Below, one piece after another: positions 1 through 8,199 of a stretch of 35,590 nt of DNA. The stretch spans positions 1 through 35,590 of the forward strand of contig SKVC01000063.1 of the NCBI GenBank assembly GCA_007129655.1, in the 5' to 3' direction. The DNA comes from Thermoplasmata archaeon (GTDB lineage: Archaea; Thermoplasmatota; Thermoplasmata; Halarchaeoplasmatales; Halarchaeoplasmataceae). A program made the position numbers and the translations under genes. The notes beneath the pieces are model-generated. The model was not told the DNA's origin. It saw only the letters and a program-made list of their open reading frames with translations, and ran no database searches. Numbering within the stretch: position 1 is the first letter of the stretch; each line of letters starts with the position of its first letter.

Positions 1-2
1 AC

Positions 3-1274
3 TCCTTGACACATCTGGAAAGTGAGATCGAAGAGCTAAAGGATAAACGGCAGGTTGTTTCCGATGAAATAAAAAAGATATCTCCAGAGGAACTTTCGAG
101 AACCCTGAGCAAACTTATGGAGGAAGAAGTCTCTCTGAACAAAAAGATAAACGGATTGACTTCAGATATCACACTGAAAGAGGAAAATAAAAAACGGCTA
201 AAAGATGATATTGTTAACCTTAAAGAAAAACGAAAGGAGCTTAAGGATTCTATAGCAAACTGTCGATCTCAGATAAAGAAAAAGGGGATGAGTATGAAAG
301 ATTATTCGGAGGAATTGAAAGGTTTAGAGAAAAATCTATCCTCCATGGACAGTGAACTACAGGAGCTCAGAGAAAAACGTGATAAGCTATCCGAGGAAAG
401 GATCAATATCAAGGGAGATCTAAAAGGATTAGAGTCCGAATTTGAAGCTAAAAAGATATACATAAGAGGCCAGAAAGATAGCTTAAAGCAAAGACAGGCA
501 AACTTAGAAGAAGTAATAGAAGAGATGGGCGATGATGTAGATCACAGTGGATCGGAATTACCGAGTATGAAAGAATTGAAGAACACTGTTCGAAGATGTG
601 AAGAGAAGATGAATTCTCTTGGTAACGTCAATCTTAGAGCCATAGAAGACCACGGCGAAAAGAAGGAAGAAAAGGATAAACTTCAGGAAGAGTACACCGC
701 CCTGGTTGATAGGCACGATGAACTGAACAAGTTGATCGAGGAACTCGATGATAAGAAGAAGATCGGATTGATGAAAGTTAAAAACGAGATAAATGAGAAT
801 TTCATCGAAGTTTACAAGGATCTTTCCGGAGGCGGGGACGCACACATAGAGCTAGAGAATCCCGATTCACCCTTCGAAGGTGGACTTATAATAAAGGCAA
901 GACCACCGGGAAAAAAGGTACACAGGATACAGGCTCTTTCCGGAGGCGAAAAAGGATTGGTTTCCATGGCATTTATCTTCGCCATACAGAAATACGACCC
1001 ATCCCCGTTCTATCTACTGGACGAAATCGACCAGAATCTTGATGCGGTCAACGCGGAAAAGGTAGCGGGGATGATAAAGGGTAATTCGAAGTCCGCGCAG
1101 TTCATACAGGTATCACTGAGAAAGGTAACACTCAAAAAATCCGACCATATAATCGGTGTAACCATCAACAGTAAAGGTCTATCCGATGTGATAATGATGG
1201 TTGACTTAGGTACTGAAAAGGAAGTCGACCTGCCGGAGTTATCCGGTATGAGTAAATTGGAAACGGAGGCTTAA
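3..1274 (+). CDS. smc: Chromosome segregation ATPase SMC, C-terminal part (5' end outside window)
   Basis: This is the C-terminal part of an SMC ATPase, which with ScpA forms the condensin-like complex that compacts and segregates the chromosome. The reading frame is open to the left edge, so the N-terminal Walker A half, the hinge and part of the coiled coil lie outside the window. Roughly the first 270 visible residues are charged, heptad-rich coiled coil. The globular head follows, with the ABC signature LSGGEKG near visible residue 311 and a Walker B/D-loop FYLLDEIDQNLD near residue 335. A GGAGG ribosome-binding site inside its last codons serves scpA, which starts 3 nt after the stop. 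The head motifs separate it from Rad50, which carries a zinc hook and a different signature context. I am confident. Confidence 0.95.
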   Translation, partial: SLTHLESEIEELKDKRQVVSDEIKKISPEELSRTLSKLMEEEVSLNKKINGLTSDITLKEENKKRLKDDIVNLKEKRKELKDSIANCRSQIKKKGMSMKDYSEELKGLEKNLSSMDSELQELREKRDKLSEERINIKGDLKGLESEFEAKKIYIRGQKDSLKQRQANLEEVIEEMGDDVDHSGSELPSMKELKNTVRRCEEKMNSLGNVNLRAIEDHGEKKEEKDKLQEEYTALVDRHDELNKLIEELDDKKKIGLMKVKNEINENFIEVYKDLSGGGDAHIELENPDSPFEGGLIIKARPPGKKVHRIQALSGGEKGLVSMAFIFAIQKYDPSPFYLLDEIDQNLDAVNAEKVAGMIKGNSKSAQFIQVSLRKVTLKKSDHIIGVTINSKGLSDVIMMVDLGTEKEVDLPELSGMSKLETEA

Positions 1275-1277
1275 ATA

Positions 1278-2255
1278 ATGGTTGCAGAGGTACAACAACA
1301 GGCATTCGATACTGAATCAAAAGAAAAGATCGTAGATCATCTCGTGTTCCATAAATCCATAATCGACCATCAGCGTAACGGAGATAGGATAAATGATTAC
1401 ATTCAGATGATCGAAGATGTCGGAGAAAAAGGAACCTACCATATCTCGGAAGACCCGTTCGAATGCGCGATCGCATCTATCTTCAAACTCGTTATCGAAG
1501 AAACCATGGATCCATGGGAGATCGACTTGGTGTCCTTCACAAATATGTATCTGGAAAGAACAAAGTCCAGTGAATCATTTAACTTTATAGTCGCCGGACA
1601 GATAGTGAAGATGGCCTGGTCCATATTGAGGATGCAGTGCGAAAAGGTGCTGGATACCGCAGTTACCAAGGAAGAACAAGAGGAGTGTCTTGAAGACGAC
1701 TTCATCTCCCAGTGGGATATATTCGACTACGATATGTACGAAGAACCGGAAGATATAGATTTTGAAGATAAATTACAGGGCGGTGACCCACCGATAGAAC
1801 GAGTCGTTCGTCGTAAAGACCGTAAGCCCGTAAGTCTTATCAACCTTGTCGACGCCTTCGAAGATGCAAAAAATGAAGCTCTACATAGAGAGAAGATGGA
1901 ACGGCTCAGAGAAGAACGAAGTGAAGAAAGGAAGAAAGCCGAAAAAGAGCGAAAGAAAAATTACGATGCTACGGCGCATAAAGAAGATCTACAACACGAT
2001 ATTTCAGTTATATGGGAACGTATTTGCTGGTACCATCAAAAAAGTTTAGAGTTCGGAATGATACATAACGATAGATTGAACGATCTCATTACGGCATTTA
2101 TATCCATACTATTTCTGCACAGAGATAGTAAGATAAAGGTAACTCAAACAAACTTCCCTTTAGGACAGATCATGCTCGAGAATCTAACACCGGAAAATGA
2201 GAGACCTAAGGTAGAAAAGGATCCGCAGGTACTTGAAAACATTGTAACCATTTAA
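1278..2255 (+). CDS. scpA: Segregation and condensation protein A (ScpA kleisin)
   Basis: ScpA is the kleisin subunit that bridges the two SMC heads. The product has 325 residues. The DPWEIDLVSFTNMYLER stretch around residues 76–92 matches the conserved N-terminal kleisin region (family pattern: a Trp followed by ID, then a YL-containing helix). The middle, about residues 195–235, is a very charged Lys/Arg/Glu linker, and the last 80 residues look like the winged-helix C-terminus. The ATG is 3 nt after the smc stop behind a strong GGAGG at 1265–1269, so the two genes are translationally coupled. No scpB is visible in the window. The stop overlaps that of the convergent abce1 gene by 4 nt. Confidence 0.88.
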   Translation: MVAEVQQQAFDTESKEKIVDHLVFHKSIIDHQRNGDRINDYIQMIEDVGEKGTYHISEDPFECAIASIFKLVIEETMDPWEIDLVSFTNMYLERTKSSESFNFIVAGQIVKMAWSILRMQCEKVLDTAVTKEEQEECLEDDFISQWDIFDYDMYEEPEDIDFEDKLQGGDPPIERVVRRKDRKPVSLINLVDAFEDAKNEALHREKMERLREERSEERKKAEKERKKNYDATAHKEDLQHDISVIWERICWYHQKSLEFGMIHNDRLNDLITAFISILFLHRDSKIKVTQTNFPLGQIMLENLTPENERPKVEKDPQVLENIVTI

Positions 2256-4009
2256 GCGTAATAGTATTCTCCGGAGGCCTTTTGCTCACGATCCAATCTT
2301 GAATCAATTTTGTTAACTCGGGGTCTTTTTGTATCCTGATCCCTTCTAAAGGTAATACCCACTTCTTTGAGGAAGCTGTTCATGCCTTCTCGCATCTCGT
2401 AAGGTCCGCATCCCTTACCGCTGATTCCGGGTATACCTGTAAAATTCATGATCATATCCGACACGTAGTCGATGAAGTAAACGTCGTGGTCTACTATCAA
2501 ACCGGCTTTCTGGCTTTTTTCCATGAACCTTCTTATGGCACGGGCGGTCTCCATGCGAGTATTGGAATCCAGGTATGCACTGGGTTCATCGATCAGATAT
2601 AGTTCGGCTTCCCTACCCAAGGCTAAAGCCGTTACCACACGCTGAAGCTCTCCGCCACTGAGATTGGATAGTTCTCTTTCGAAAAGAGGTTCCAGTTCGA
2701 GTGGCTTGACTATCTCGGACTGGAAGAGATTACTCTCGAAGGTGTCGTATATCTGTGTGTGAAATAAGTCCATTACTCGTCCTTTGTATTCTGGTTTAAT
2801 GTACTGAGGTTTATAGCTGACAGATATGTTTGATTCTATCTTTCCTTCCGTAGGTTCTATGACTCCGGCCAGCATCTTAACGAAGGTAGTTTTACCGGTG
2901 GCATTGGGGCCGACTATTCCAACTACTTCTCCCCTGGGTACTATTCCCGGTTCGGTTTCGAGCCTAAAGTTGTCCCATTCCTTGATCAAATTACCGTATT
3001 CTATCAATGGTTCAGTATGCCAATTTTTATTTGGAGCATGCCTTTCGAATTTTATCTCAGTGCTTCTGAAGCGTATGTTCTCTTCGTCCAAAAATCCACT
3101 GAGGAAGCTGTTGATACCCCTGCGTATTCCCTTTGGGTGTGTGACTACGCCGTAGGCACCTACGGAACCATAAAGTAGATGTACGGTATCCGCCAAGATA
3201 TCAAGGACCGCAAGGTCGTGTTCTATCACCATTATCTGGCTTTCCTTGCTTTTTTCTTTCATCACCTTAGCTACGTTCAATCTTTGCTTTATATCTAGAT
3301 AAGAAGAAGGTTCATCATAAAAGTAAACGTCTGCTTCTTTAGTCGAAGCAGCAGCGATGGCAACTCTCTGGAGCTCTCCTCCGGATAAGTTGGTGATGGG
3401 TGCATCCAAAGTGTTTACGATCTCGAGTTTTTCCACCCAATTCATGTAATCGTCACCTACCCGTGATAAGAGGTCTTCCACCTTTCCACGGTAATGAGCA
3501 GGTATCTTATCTACGTACTGTGGTTTTACAGAAGTTGTTAACTGCTCGTCAGCCAGTTTTTCGAAATAATTAACCATAGCTGTTCCGGAATAGTGCTCTA
3601 GTACCGCTTCCCAGGATGGATCTTTTTCGTAGGCTCCGAGATTCGGTATTATCTCTCCGGACATGATACGTATGGCGGTGGTCTTCCCGATACCGTTTGC
3701 TCCCAGTAGCCCTACAACGCTTCCCGATTGTGGGATCGGAAGACGGTATATACGAAAGGAGTTTTCACTGAACTGGTGTACCAGTTCGGTTTCCAGCTCT
3801 TCGGGTAGATTGATTATCTTGATGGCATCGTAAGGACATTTAACTACGCATATGCCACAACCTGCACAGAGAGGTTCGGAGATACGTACTCCTTTGTCGG
3901 TTTTTACTATGGTTTCGTCGCCGGTTCTTACCTTGGGGCAGTACTTTATGCATTCGTAGTTGCATCGGTCGTAACTACATCTATCCTCAAGAACAACTGC
4001 TATTCTCAT
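2252..4009 (-). CDS. abce1: Ribosome-recycling ATPase ABCE1 (RNase L inhibitor homologue)
   Basis: ABCE1 splits the post-termination ribosome into subunits in archaea and eukaryotes. At 585 residues it has the family's full length and order: an N-terminal double Fe-S domain (residues 1–70, with clustered cysteines including CAGCGICVVKCP), ABC domain 1 (Walker A GANGIGKTT near 103, LSGGELQRV near 206, DEPSSYLD near 230) and ABC domain 2 (GPNATGKTT near 365, LSGGELQRV near 447, DEPSAYLD near 472). Both halves therefore keep all ATPase motifs. A TATA-like box centred about 26 nt upstream of the ATG suggests a leaderless transcript. The gene converges on scpA, and the two stop codons share a TTAA. 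Confidence 0.97.
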   Translation of the reverse strand: MRIAVVLEDRCSYDRCNYECIKYCPKVRTGDETIVKTDKGVRISEPLCAGCGICVVKCPYDAIKIINLPEELETELVHQFSENSFRIYRLPIPQSGSVVGLLGANGIGKTTAIRIMSGEIIPNLGAYEKDPSWEAVLEHYSGTAMVNYFEKLADEQLTTSVKPQYVDKIPAHYRGKVEDLLSRVGDDYMNWVEKLEIVNTLDAPITNLSGGELQRVAIAAASTKEADVYFYDEPSSYLDIKQRLNVAKVMKEKSKESQIMVIEHDLAVLDILADTVHLLYGSVGAYGVVTHPKGIRRGINSFLSGFLDEENIRFRSTEIKFERHAPNKNWHTEPLIEYGNLIKEWDNFRLETEPGIVPRGEVVGIVGPNATGKTTFVKMLAGVIEPTEGKIESNISVSYKPQYIKPEYKGRVMDLFHTQIYDTFESNLFQSEIVKPLELEPLFERELSNLSGGELQRVVTALALGREAELYLIDEPSAYLDSNTRMETARAIRRFMEKSQKAGLIVDHDVYFIDYVSDMIMNFTGIPGISGKGCGPYEMREGMNSFLKEVGITFRRDQDTKRPRVNKIDSRLDREQKASGEYYYA

Positions 4010-4028
4010 TTAATGCCCATAATATGTG

Positions 4029-4040
4029 GTGATATATGAG
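4029..4040 (-). promoter_or_regulatory. TATA-like promoter of abce1
   Basis: On the minus strand this reads CTCATATATCAC and is centred about 26 nt upstream of the abce1 ATG at 4009. That spacing fits an archaeal TATA box giving a leaderless or nearly leaderless mRNA. It is assigned by position and composition only. Confidence 0.5.
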
Positions 4041-4066
4041 GTTGGCGGAAGATAGATGACGATAAT

Positions 4067-4076
4067 GTTTAAATAC
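4067..4076 (+). promoter_or_regulatory. TATA-like promoter of the zinc-ribbon gene
   Basis: GTTTAAATAC is centred about 29 nt before the ATG at 4100, and no Shine–Dalgarno sequence is visible. This fits a leaderless transcript. Together with the abce1 box it forms a back-to-back divergent promoter region. Confidence 0.5.
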
Positions 4077-4099
4077 TTTCCACAAAATCAATCCTATAG

Positions 4100-4615
4100 A
4101 TGTTTCTTGTGCCCTTCGAGCTTAGTAGCACTACCGTGGTACCTTTTCTGGTGATGATAATAGGATTATTGATAATCATATTTTATCTGCTGTATCGATA
4201 CGAGGGTTCCGGTAAAAAGCGTAAACATCTTAAGGTTAGGGAAAGTGAAAGACAGCCTGATTTCGAATGCCCTCGCTGCGGTGCACACGTGGATGCTGAA
4301 ACACCGGTTTGTTTAGAATGTGGTGCAGAATTCGAGGATGAGGTATATTCTTGTCCTGTGTGCGGTACCGGTGTCTCTACACACGATGAGAGCTGTTCTG
4401 AGTGTGAAGAAGTATTTGTGGTTACCGAGAGAGATTTCGAATGTCCCACATGCCGTGCTCCGGTGGATAAACACGATAAAGAATGTAAAAAATGCGGGGC
4501 ATCATTCTGGAGTCCAGTAAAGAGATCCTCAGATTACGACCCTAAAAAGGAAGAAAAGAAAAGCAGTAGGATCGATCCGTCACAGATCGAGATAGTCGGG
4601 GACGAAGATAACTAG
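4100..4615 (+). CDS. Membrane-anchored protein with three double zinc-ribbon modules
   Basis: I do not recognise a named function. The 171-residue product has one N-terminal membrane segment (about residues 12–33, followed by a basic KKRKH patch, so the C-terminus is probably cytoplasmic). Three successive CxxC–x(11)–CxxC zinc ribbons follow (CPRC…CLEC, CPVC…CSEC and CPTC…CKKC), between about residues 54 and 135. The tail is charged. Such double zinc ribbons (DZR/zf-ribbon type) usually mediate protein or nucleic-acid contacts and are not catalytic. All twelve cysteines of the three modules are present, so the fold should be intact. It sits divergently from abce1, and its stop overlaps the convergent tgtA stop by 4 nt (shared CTAG). 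Confidence 0.8.
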   Translation: MFLVPFELSSTTVVPFLVMIIGLLIIIFYLLYRYEGSGKKRKHLKVRESERQPDFECPRCGAHVDAETPVCLECGAEFEDEVYSCPVCGTGVSTHDESCSECEEVFVVTERDFECPTCRAPVDKHDKECKKCGASFWSPVKRSSDYDPKKEEKKSSRIDPSQIEIVGDEDN

Positions 4616-6522
4616 ATCGAAAATCCATCTCTGGTTCTTGCTGCGAGGCCTTTTTTAAAGTGTAACATCTCCATTGAGTTCATGGTGCTTCTTGCTGTAG
4701 CCACCAGGTTATCGTCTTTATCTACAACCAGAGCTTCATCTCCCGGACGTATATCCTCCCATGCCTGGTTTATAAAACCGGCGAATACGTTCTTTCCTTC
4801 TCGATTATAGGTTGCACTGTCATCTGTTACGCATATCCGTAATACGGGATGTTCCGTTAGTCTATGTGATATCAAGGCCCCTTCAGGTTTTAGTGTGAAC
4901 AAGCCGTCATAATGACGCATAGAGAGTATGTGTTTTCCATCTAAAAGCACGTTTTTGATACTTCCCATACGGTTGGTTTTGAATTCCAGGACTCCATCTG
5001 AAAATATCTGCCCTGCTCCGGAAAAGAATTGGTAATCCGAAATTGTTCGGACCTTCATCTCGTGGAGTTTCATACCGGTGCCCTTGCTCAACGATTCCAG
5101 TGTTTCCTCACCATCCCAAGTGATGATCTCCTCCCGATGCGAACAATGTTGTGATCCATCATAGGTAAAATGCGGAAATAACGATTGGGCGATGGGGTAA
5201 ACTTCATCCATCTCCAAGGGAACTGGTCCGAAGGGTGTGGAAACCAGCAGGTTTACCGGATAGTCCGGAAGCAGCATACTCAATTCTCTGGTAAGATAAC
5301 GGTGATACGGTTTTTTGTCAGGTTTGATATCGAATAAAAGTGTAGGGCCATCAACCGGAGGCTTGTAGGATTCATGTATCCATCGTTGTATCCTTTCCAC
5401 CGTAGGTCTGTGCAGTGTACTTGTACCGGTGTAATAAAGCGCTCCTCTGCGGCTACGTGGTTCGTATCTCTCAAGTATGTTCCAGCCCTTAGATAGTGCT
5501 CGCAGTGATTCATGTATTTGAGGATGAACCCTTGCTCGGACCTCCACCATCTCCCATAGAGATTCTTCCATTATAGCCTGTTTGATCCTGTCTATTTCGT
5601 TATAGCTTATCCAGAGATTGTGTTCCGCGATCTTACGAACCCTTTCTTCACTTTCACGGAGCTCTTTGGCTGTATGAGACTGGCAGACGGGACATAGGCA
5701 TCCCAGATGTTCGATATTTGCGATGTTACGTGTGCCCTCGGGGTACATCATATCGCCACGACGGGCGTACTTAGCATAGGAGCTAGAGTCGAACAGATCG
5801 CAGCCCAGTAGTACCGCGATAGGATACACCATGGGATGTCCGGCACCGAAGAGGTGTACTGGGCCTGCCGGACCGAGACCGCGTTTGGATGCTAAGATGA
5901 TCTCGATCAAGTCTTTGTAACGGTAGTTCTCCAGTAAAGGTACAACGCCGCCGATGGGGTAAAAGGTTCCGTTTAATTTAGAGAGTCGAGCGGCACAATC
6001 CTCTCTGATATCCGGGAATACGCCGCCCTGGATCGGAAGGGCTATGTGACTATCGGTTTCAGAGTATTTACTCAATGCTTGTCGGGCACGTTCAACAGTG
6101 GTACCTACTTTTCTTTCAACTAATTCCCTGCCATCAGTGGGTTCTGTGAACATATCCAGTATTGTGCAGATATCGGAACCGATGCTCATCTGAAAGTCGA
6201 TGATGGTTTCCGGTTCTATATCTATATCTCCGTAAACGTGGGCCTGGAATGTACCGGAGTCCGTCATTATCGTTCCGGGAAAATCAAGTAGCTCGTGTAA
6301 TCCGTCTTGAAGAGCACGCTCTTTTAAATCGGGGCTCTTGAAGATGATATATGAATTGGTGATCAATATCTGTGAGCCGAATTTTTTCTTCAATTCTCTT
6401 GGAGAAATGAATTTTACATTGGGATTGATAACAGGCATTATGTTAGGAGTTTCTACGATACCGTGTGGTGTGGTGAACTCTCCTATTCGAGACATCCCAT
6501 CCCGATGTTTGAGCTCGAACAT
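4612..6522 (-). CDS. tgtA: Archaeosine tRNA-guanine transglycosylase (arcTGT) with PUA domain
   Basis: ArcTGT replaces guanine 15 of archaeal tRNAs with preQ0, the first tRNA-bound step to archaeosine. The 636-residue length matches the full archaeal enzyme. Visible landmarks are DSGTFQAH near residue 88 (substrate pocket), DLFDSSSY near 242 (the archaeal context of the catalytic Asp), the zinc-site cysteines CLCPVC followed by a His near 273–280, and a C-terminal PUA RNA-binding domain over about the last 75 residues, ending in a GLAARTR segment. The ATG lies 7 nt after the upstream desulfurase stop. Its GGGAGGAG ribosome-binding site sits inside the end of that gene, so the two are an operon. 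ArcS or QueF-like partners are not in the window. Confidence 0.95.
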   Translation of the reverse strand: MFELKHRDGMSRIGEFTTPHGIVETPNIMPVINPNVKFISPRELKKKFGSQILITNSYIIFKSPDLKERALQDGLHELLDFPGTIMTDSGTFQAHVYGDIDIEPETIIDFQMSIGSDICTILDMFTEPTDGRELVERKVGTTVERARQALSKYSETDSHIALPIQGGVFPDIREDCAARLSKLNGTFYPIGGVVPLLENYRYKDLIEIILASKRGLGPAGPVHLFGAGHPMVYPIAVLLGCDLFDSSSYAKYARRGDMMYPEGTRNIANIEHLGCLCPVCQSHTAKELRESEERVRKIAEHNLWISYNEIDRIKQAIMEESLWEMVEVRARVHPQIHESLRALSKGWNILERYEPRSRRGALYYTGTSTLHRPTVERIQRWIHESYKPPVDGPTLLFDIKPDKKPYHRYLTRELSMLLPDYPVNLLVSTPFGPVPLEMDEVYPIAQSLFPHFTYDGSQHCSHREEIITWDGEETLESLSKGTGMKLHEMKVRTISDYQFFSGAGQIFSDGVLEFKTNRMGSIKNVLLDGKHILSMRHYDGLFTLKPEGALISHRLTEHPVLRICVTDDSATYNREGKNVFAGFINQAWEDIRPGDEALVVDKDDNLVATARSTMNSMEMLHFKKGLAARTRDGFSI

Positions 6523-6529
6523 GTGCCGA

Positions 6530-7684
6530 CTACTCCTCCCATAGAGGAGACATCATCCTGAGATTATTAACGATCTCAGGGATAATTTCAAGGGTTTTAT
6601 CTATCTCTTCAACGGTATTGAACTTACACAGGGTTAATCGGACCGAGCTATGGGCTTCAACTTCACCGCAACCGGTAGCCATCAGCGTCCTGGACGGTTT
6701 AAGCTCTGTAGAAGAGCAAGCCGAACCGGTTGATGCGGCTATTCCTTTTCCATCCAGATGTAAAACAAAGGATTCGCCTTCCACGGCATCGAAGGAAAAA
6801 TTAGCATTGTTCGGCAATCTCTTGGTCGGATGGCCGTTGAGTTTTACTTTGTCGATGTTTTCAGTTATATTGGATATCAACCTATCTCTCAATCCCTTCA
6901 TATGGGATATATCGCCGGCCATCTCCGTTCGTAGGAGTTCACATGCTTTACCTAAGCCGATTATACCCGGTACGTTCTCCGTACCGGAGCGGATACCTCT
7001 TTCATGTCCTCCTCCGTGTAATATCGGCGCTAGTTTTACGTCATTAGAAACGTAGAGCGCGCCCACTCCTTTAGGGGCATGGATTTTGTGGCCGGAGAGT
7101 GAAAGCATATCGATACCGATTTTATGTACGTCTATGTCCATCTTGCCGACCGCCTGTACCGCATCGGTATGGAATAAAACATCATGATCGTGAGCTATGG
7201 CAGCGAGCTCTTTCACCGGCTCTATCGTTCCGATCTCGTTGCTAGCATATATGACAGAAGCGAGAACTGTGTCTTCTTTTATTTCGTTCTCAAAATCAGT
7301 TGGATCCACCATGCCGAATTCGTCCACCGGTAGATAGGTGACTTCGTACCCATGTTTTTCTAGATATTTGCAGGTATTATATATTGCCGGATGTTCTATC
7401 GTTGTTGTTATAATATGTTTGCCTTCATTCTTTTCTAAAATACCCTTGATGGCCAGATTATCCGATTCCGTGCCTCCGGAAGTGAATATTATCTCGTCTT
7501 CTTTGGCTCCAATTAAAGCGGCGATCTTAACTCTGGCCTCATCTACCGCATGTGCACTGTCACGTCCCATCTTGTGAAGACTCGACGGATTTCCATAGCA
7601 TTCCGAAAGAAAATCTTCGACGACTTTTTTCACACGTGGGTCGACCTTGGTGGTCGCTGCATTATCTAGATATATGTATTCCAT
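6530..7684 (-). CDS. iscS: Cysteine desulfurase (IscS/NifS family)
   Basis: This PLP enzyme takes sulfur from cysteine as an enzyme-bound persulfide for Fe-S clusters and tRNA thiolation. It has 384 residues, normal for the family. Visible landmarks are the N-terminal YLDNAATTKVD, the HTDAVQAVGK motif near residue 170 (PLP-stacking His/Asp), the PLP lysine in SGHKIHAPKG near 200, and the persulfide cysteine in GSACSS near 323. The short GSACSS loop is the IscS/NifS type, not the SufS type. A TATA-like box lies 25 nt upstream. It is co-transcribed with tgtA. Whether that reflects a sulfur need in tRNA modification or only shared housekeeping is inference. No IscU scaffold gene is adjacent. Confidence 0.93.
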   Translation of the reverse strand: MEYIYLDNAATTKVDPRVKKVVEDFLSECYGNPSSLHKMGRDSAHAVDEARVKIAALIGAKEDEIIFTSGGTESDNLAIKGILEKNEGKHIITTTIEHPAIYNTCKYLEKHGYEVTYLPVDEFGMVDPTDFENEIKEDTVLASVIYASNEIGTIEPVKELAAIAHDHDVLFHTDAVQAVGKMDIDVHKIGIDMLSLSGHKIHAPKGVGALYVSNDVKLAPILHGGGHERGIRSGTENVPGIIGLGKACELLRTEMAGDISHMKGLRDRLISNITENIDKVKLNGHPTKRLPNNANFSFDAVEGESFVLHLDGKGIAASTGSACSSTELKPSRTLMATGCGEVEAHSSVRLTLCKFNTVEEIDKTLEIIPEIVNNLRMMSPLWEE

Positions 7685-7703
7685 GAGACTATCTCCGGTT
7701 CAA

Positions 7704-7714
7704 CTATATAAAAA
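7704..7714 (-). promoter_or_regulatory. TATA box of the iscS–tgtA operon
   Basis: The minus strand reads TTTTTATATAG, centred 25 nt upstream of the iscS ATG. The AT-rich box at this distance fits an archaeal promoter with a leaderless start. Confidence 0.55.
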
Positions 7715-7746
7715 GAATCAGGTAAAAAGTTTCTGGTAGATATAAA

Positions 7747-7757
7747 CATTATATACC
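7747..7757 (+). promoter_or_regulatory. TATA box of the ACT-domain gene
   Basis: CATTATATACC is centred about 39 nt before the ATG at 7792, predicting a leader of roughly 13 nt. That leader contains a GGGG just upstream of the start, a modest Shine–Dalgarno. Confidence 0.5.
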
Positions 7758-7791
7758 ACCCCTCGCATAGAGAATAAAAAGGGGCTGTTCC

Positions 7792-8199
7792 ATGAGACGA
7801 TACGAACTGGTAAAGATAAAGGAAACCGGTATCCTTGAGATACCCGATGACTTCGCCTATGACATAGGCCTTGTTGAAGGATCATACTTCCTGGTAGAGA
7901 TAAATCCGGATATAAAGGAGGCGAATATAGAGAGAGTGGCACTCCCGGGAAAGGATCTTTACGAACTGGAGATAACGGCAGAAGATAAACCGGGAGTTCT
8001 TTCAAAGATAAACGGTATCTTAGGAAAGCACAGAGTGAACATTGCATTCAGCGAGGGAGAAGAGATCAAAGGCACCGGCGTTGCCGCTATAGTAACCATT
8101 ATCGATGTTAGCAAGATGGAAGGTGATATTGAATCTCTGGAATCTGCAATAACAAAGATCAAAGAAGTTAGAGAAGTATACTTAAAAAGTATAAAGTAA
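7792..8199 (+). CDS. ACT-domain regulatory protein with AbrB-like N-terminus
   Basis: The 135-residue protein has two parts. Residues 1–50 (RYELVKIKETGILEIPDDF…LVEGSYFLVEI) resemble a SpoVT/AbrB-like swapped-hairpin fold, judged from the pattern only. Residues 57–135 are a clear ACT domain, beginning YELEITAEDKPGVLSKINGI, with the conserved acidic–x–PG–x–L turn that forms the ligand site. ACT domains bind amino acids or similar small molecules and regulate enzymes or transcription. No catalytic domain is attached, so this is likely a free-standing sensor. The ligand is unknown. The 3' end overlaps the convergent mrpD gene by 18 nt. Confidence 0.82.
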   Translation: MRRYELVKIKETGILEIPDDFAYDIGLVEGSYFLVEINPDIKEANIERVALPGKDLYELEITAEDKPGVLSKINGILGKHRVNIAFSEGEEIKGTGVAAIVTIIDVSKMEGDIESLESAITKIKEVREVYLKSIK

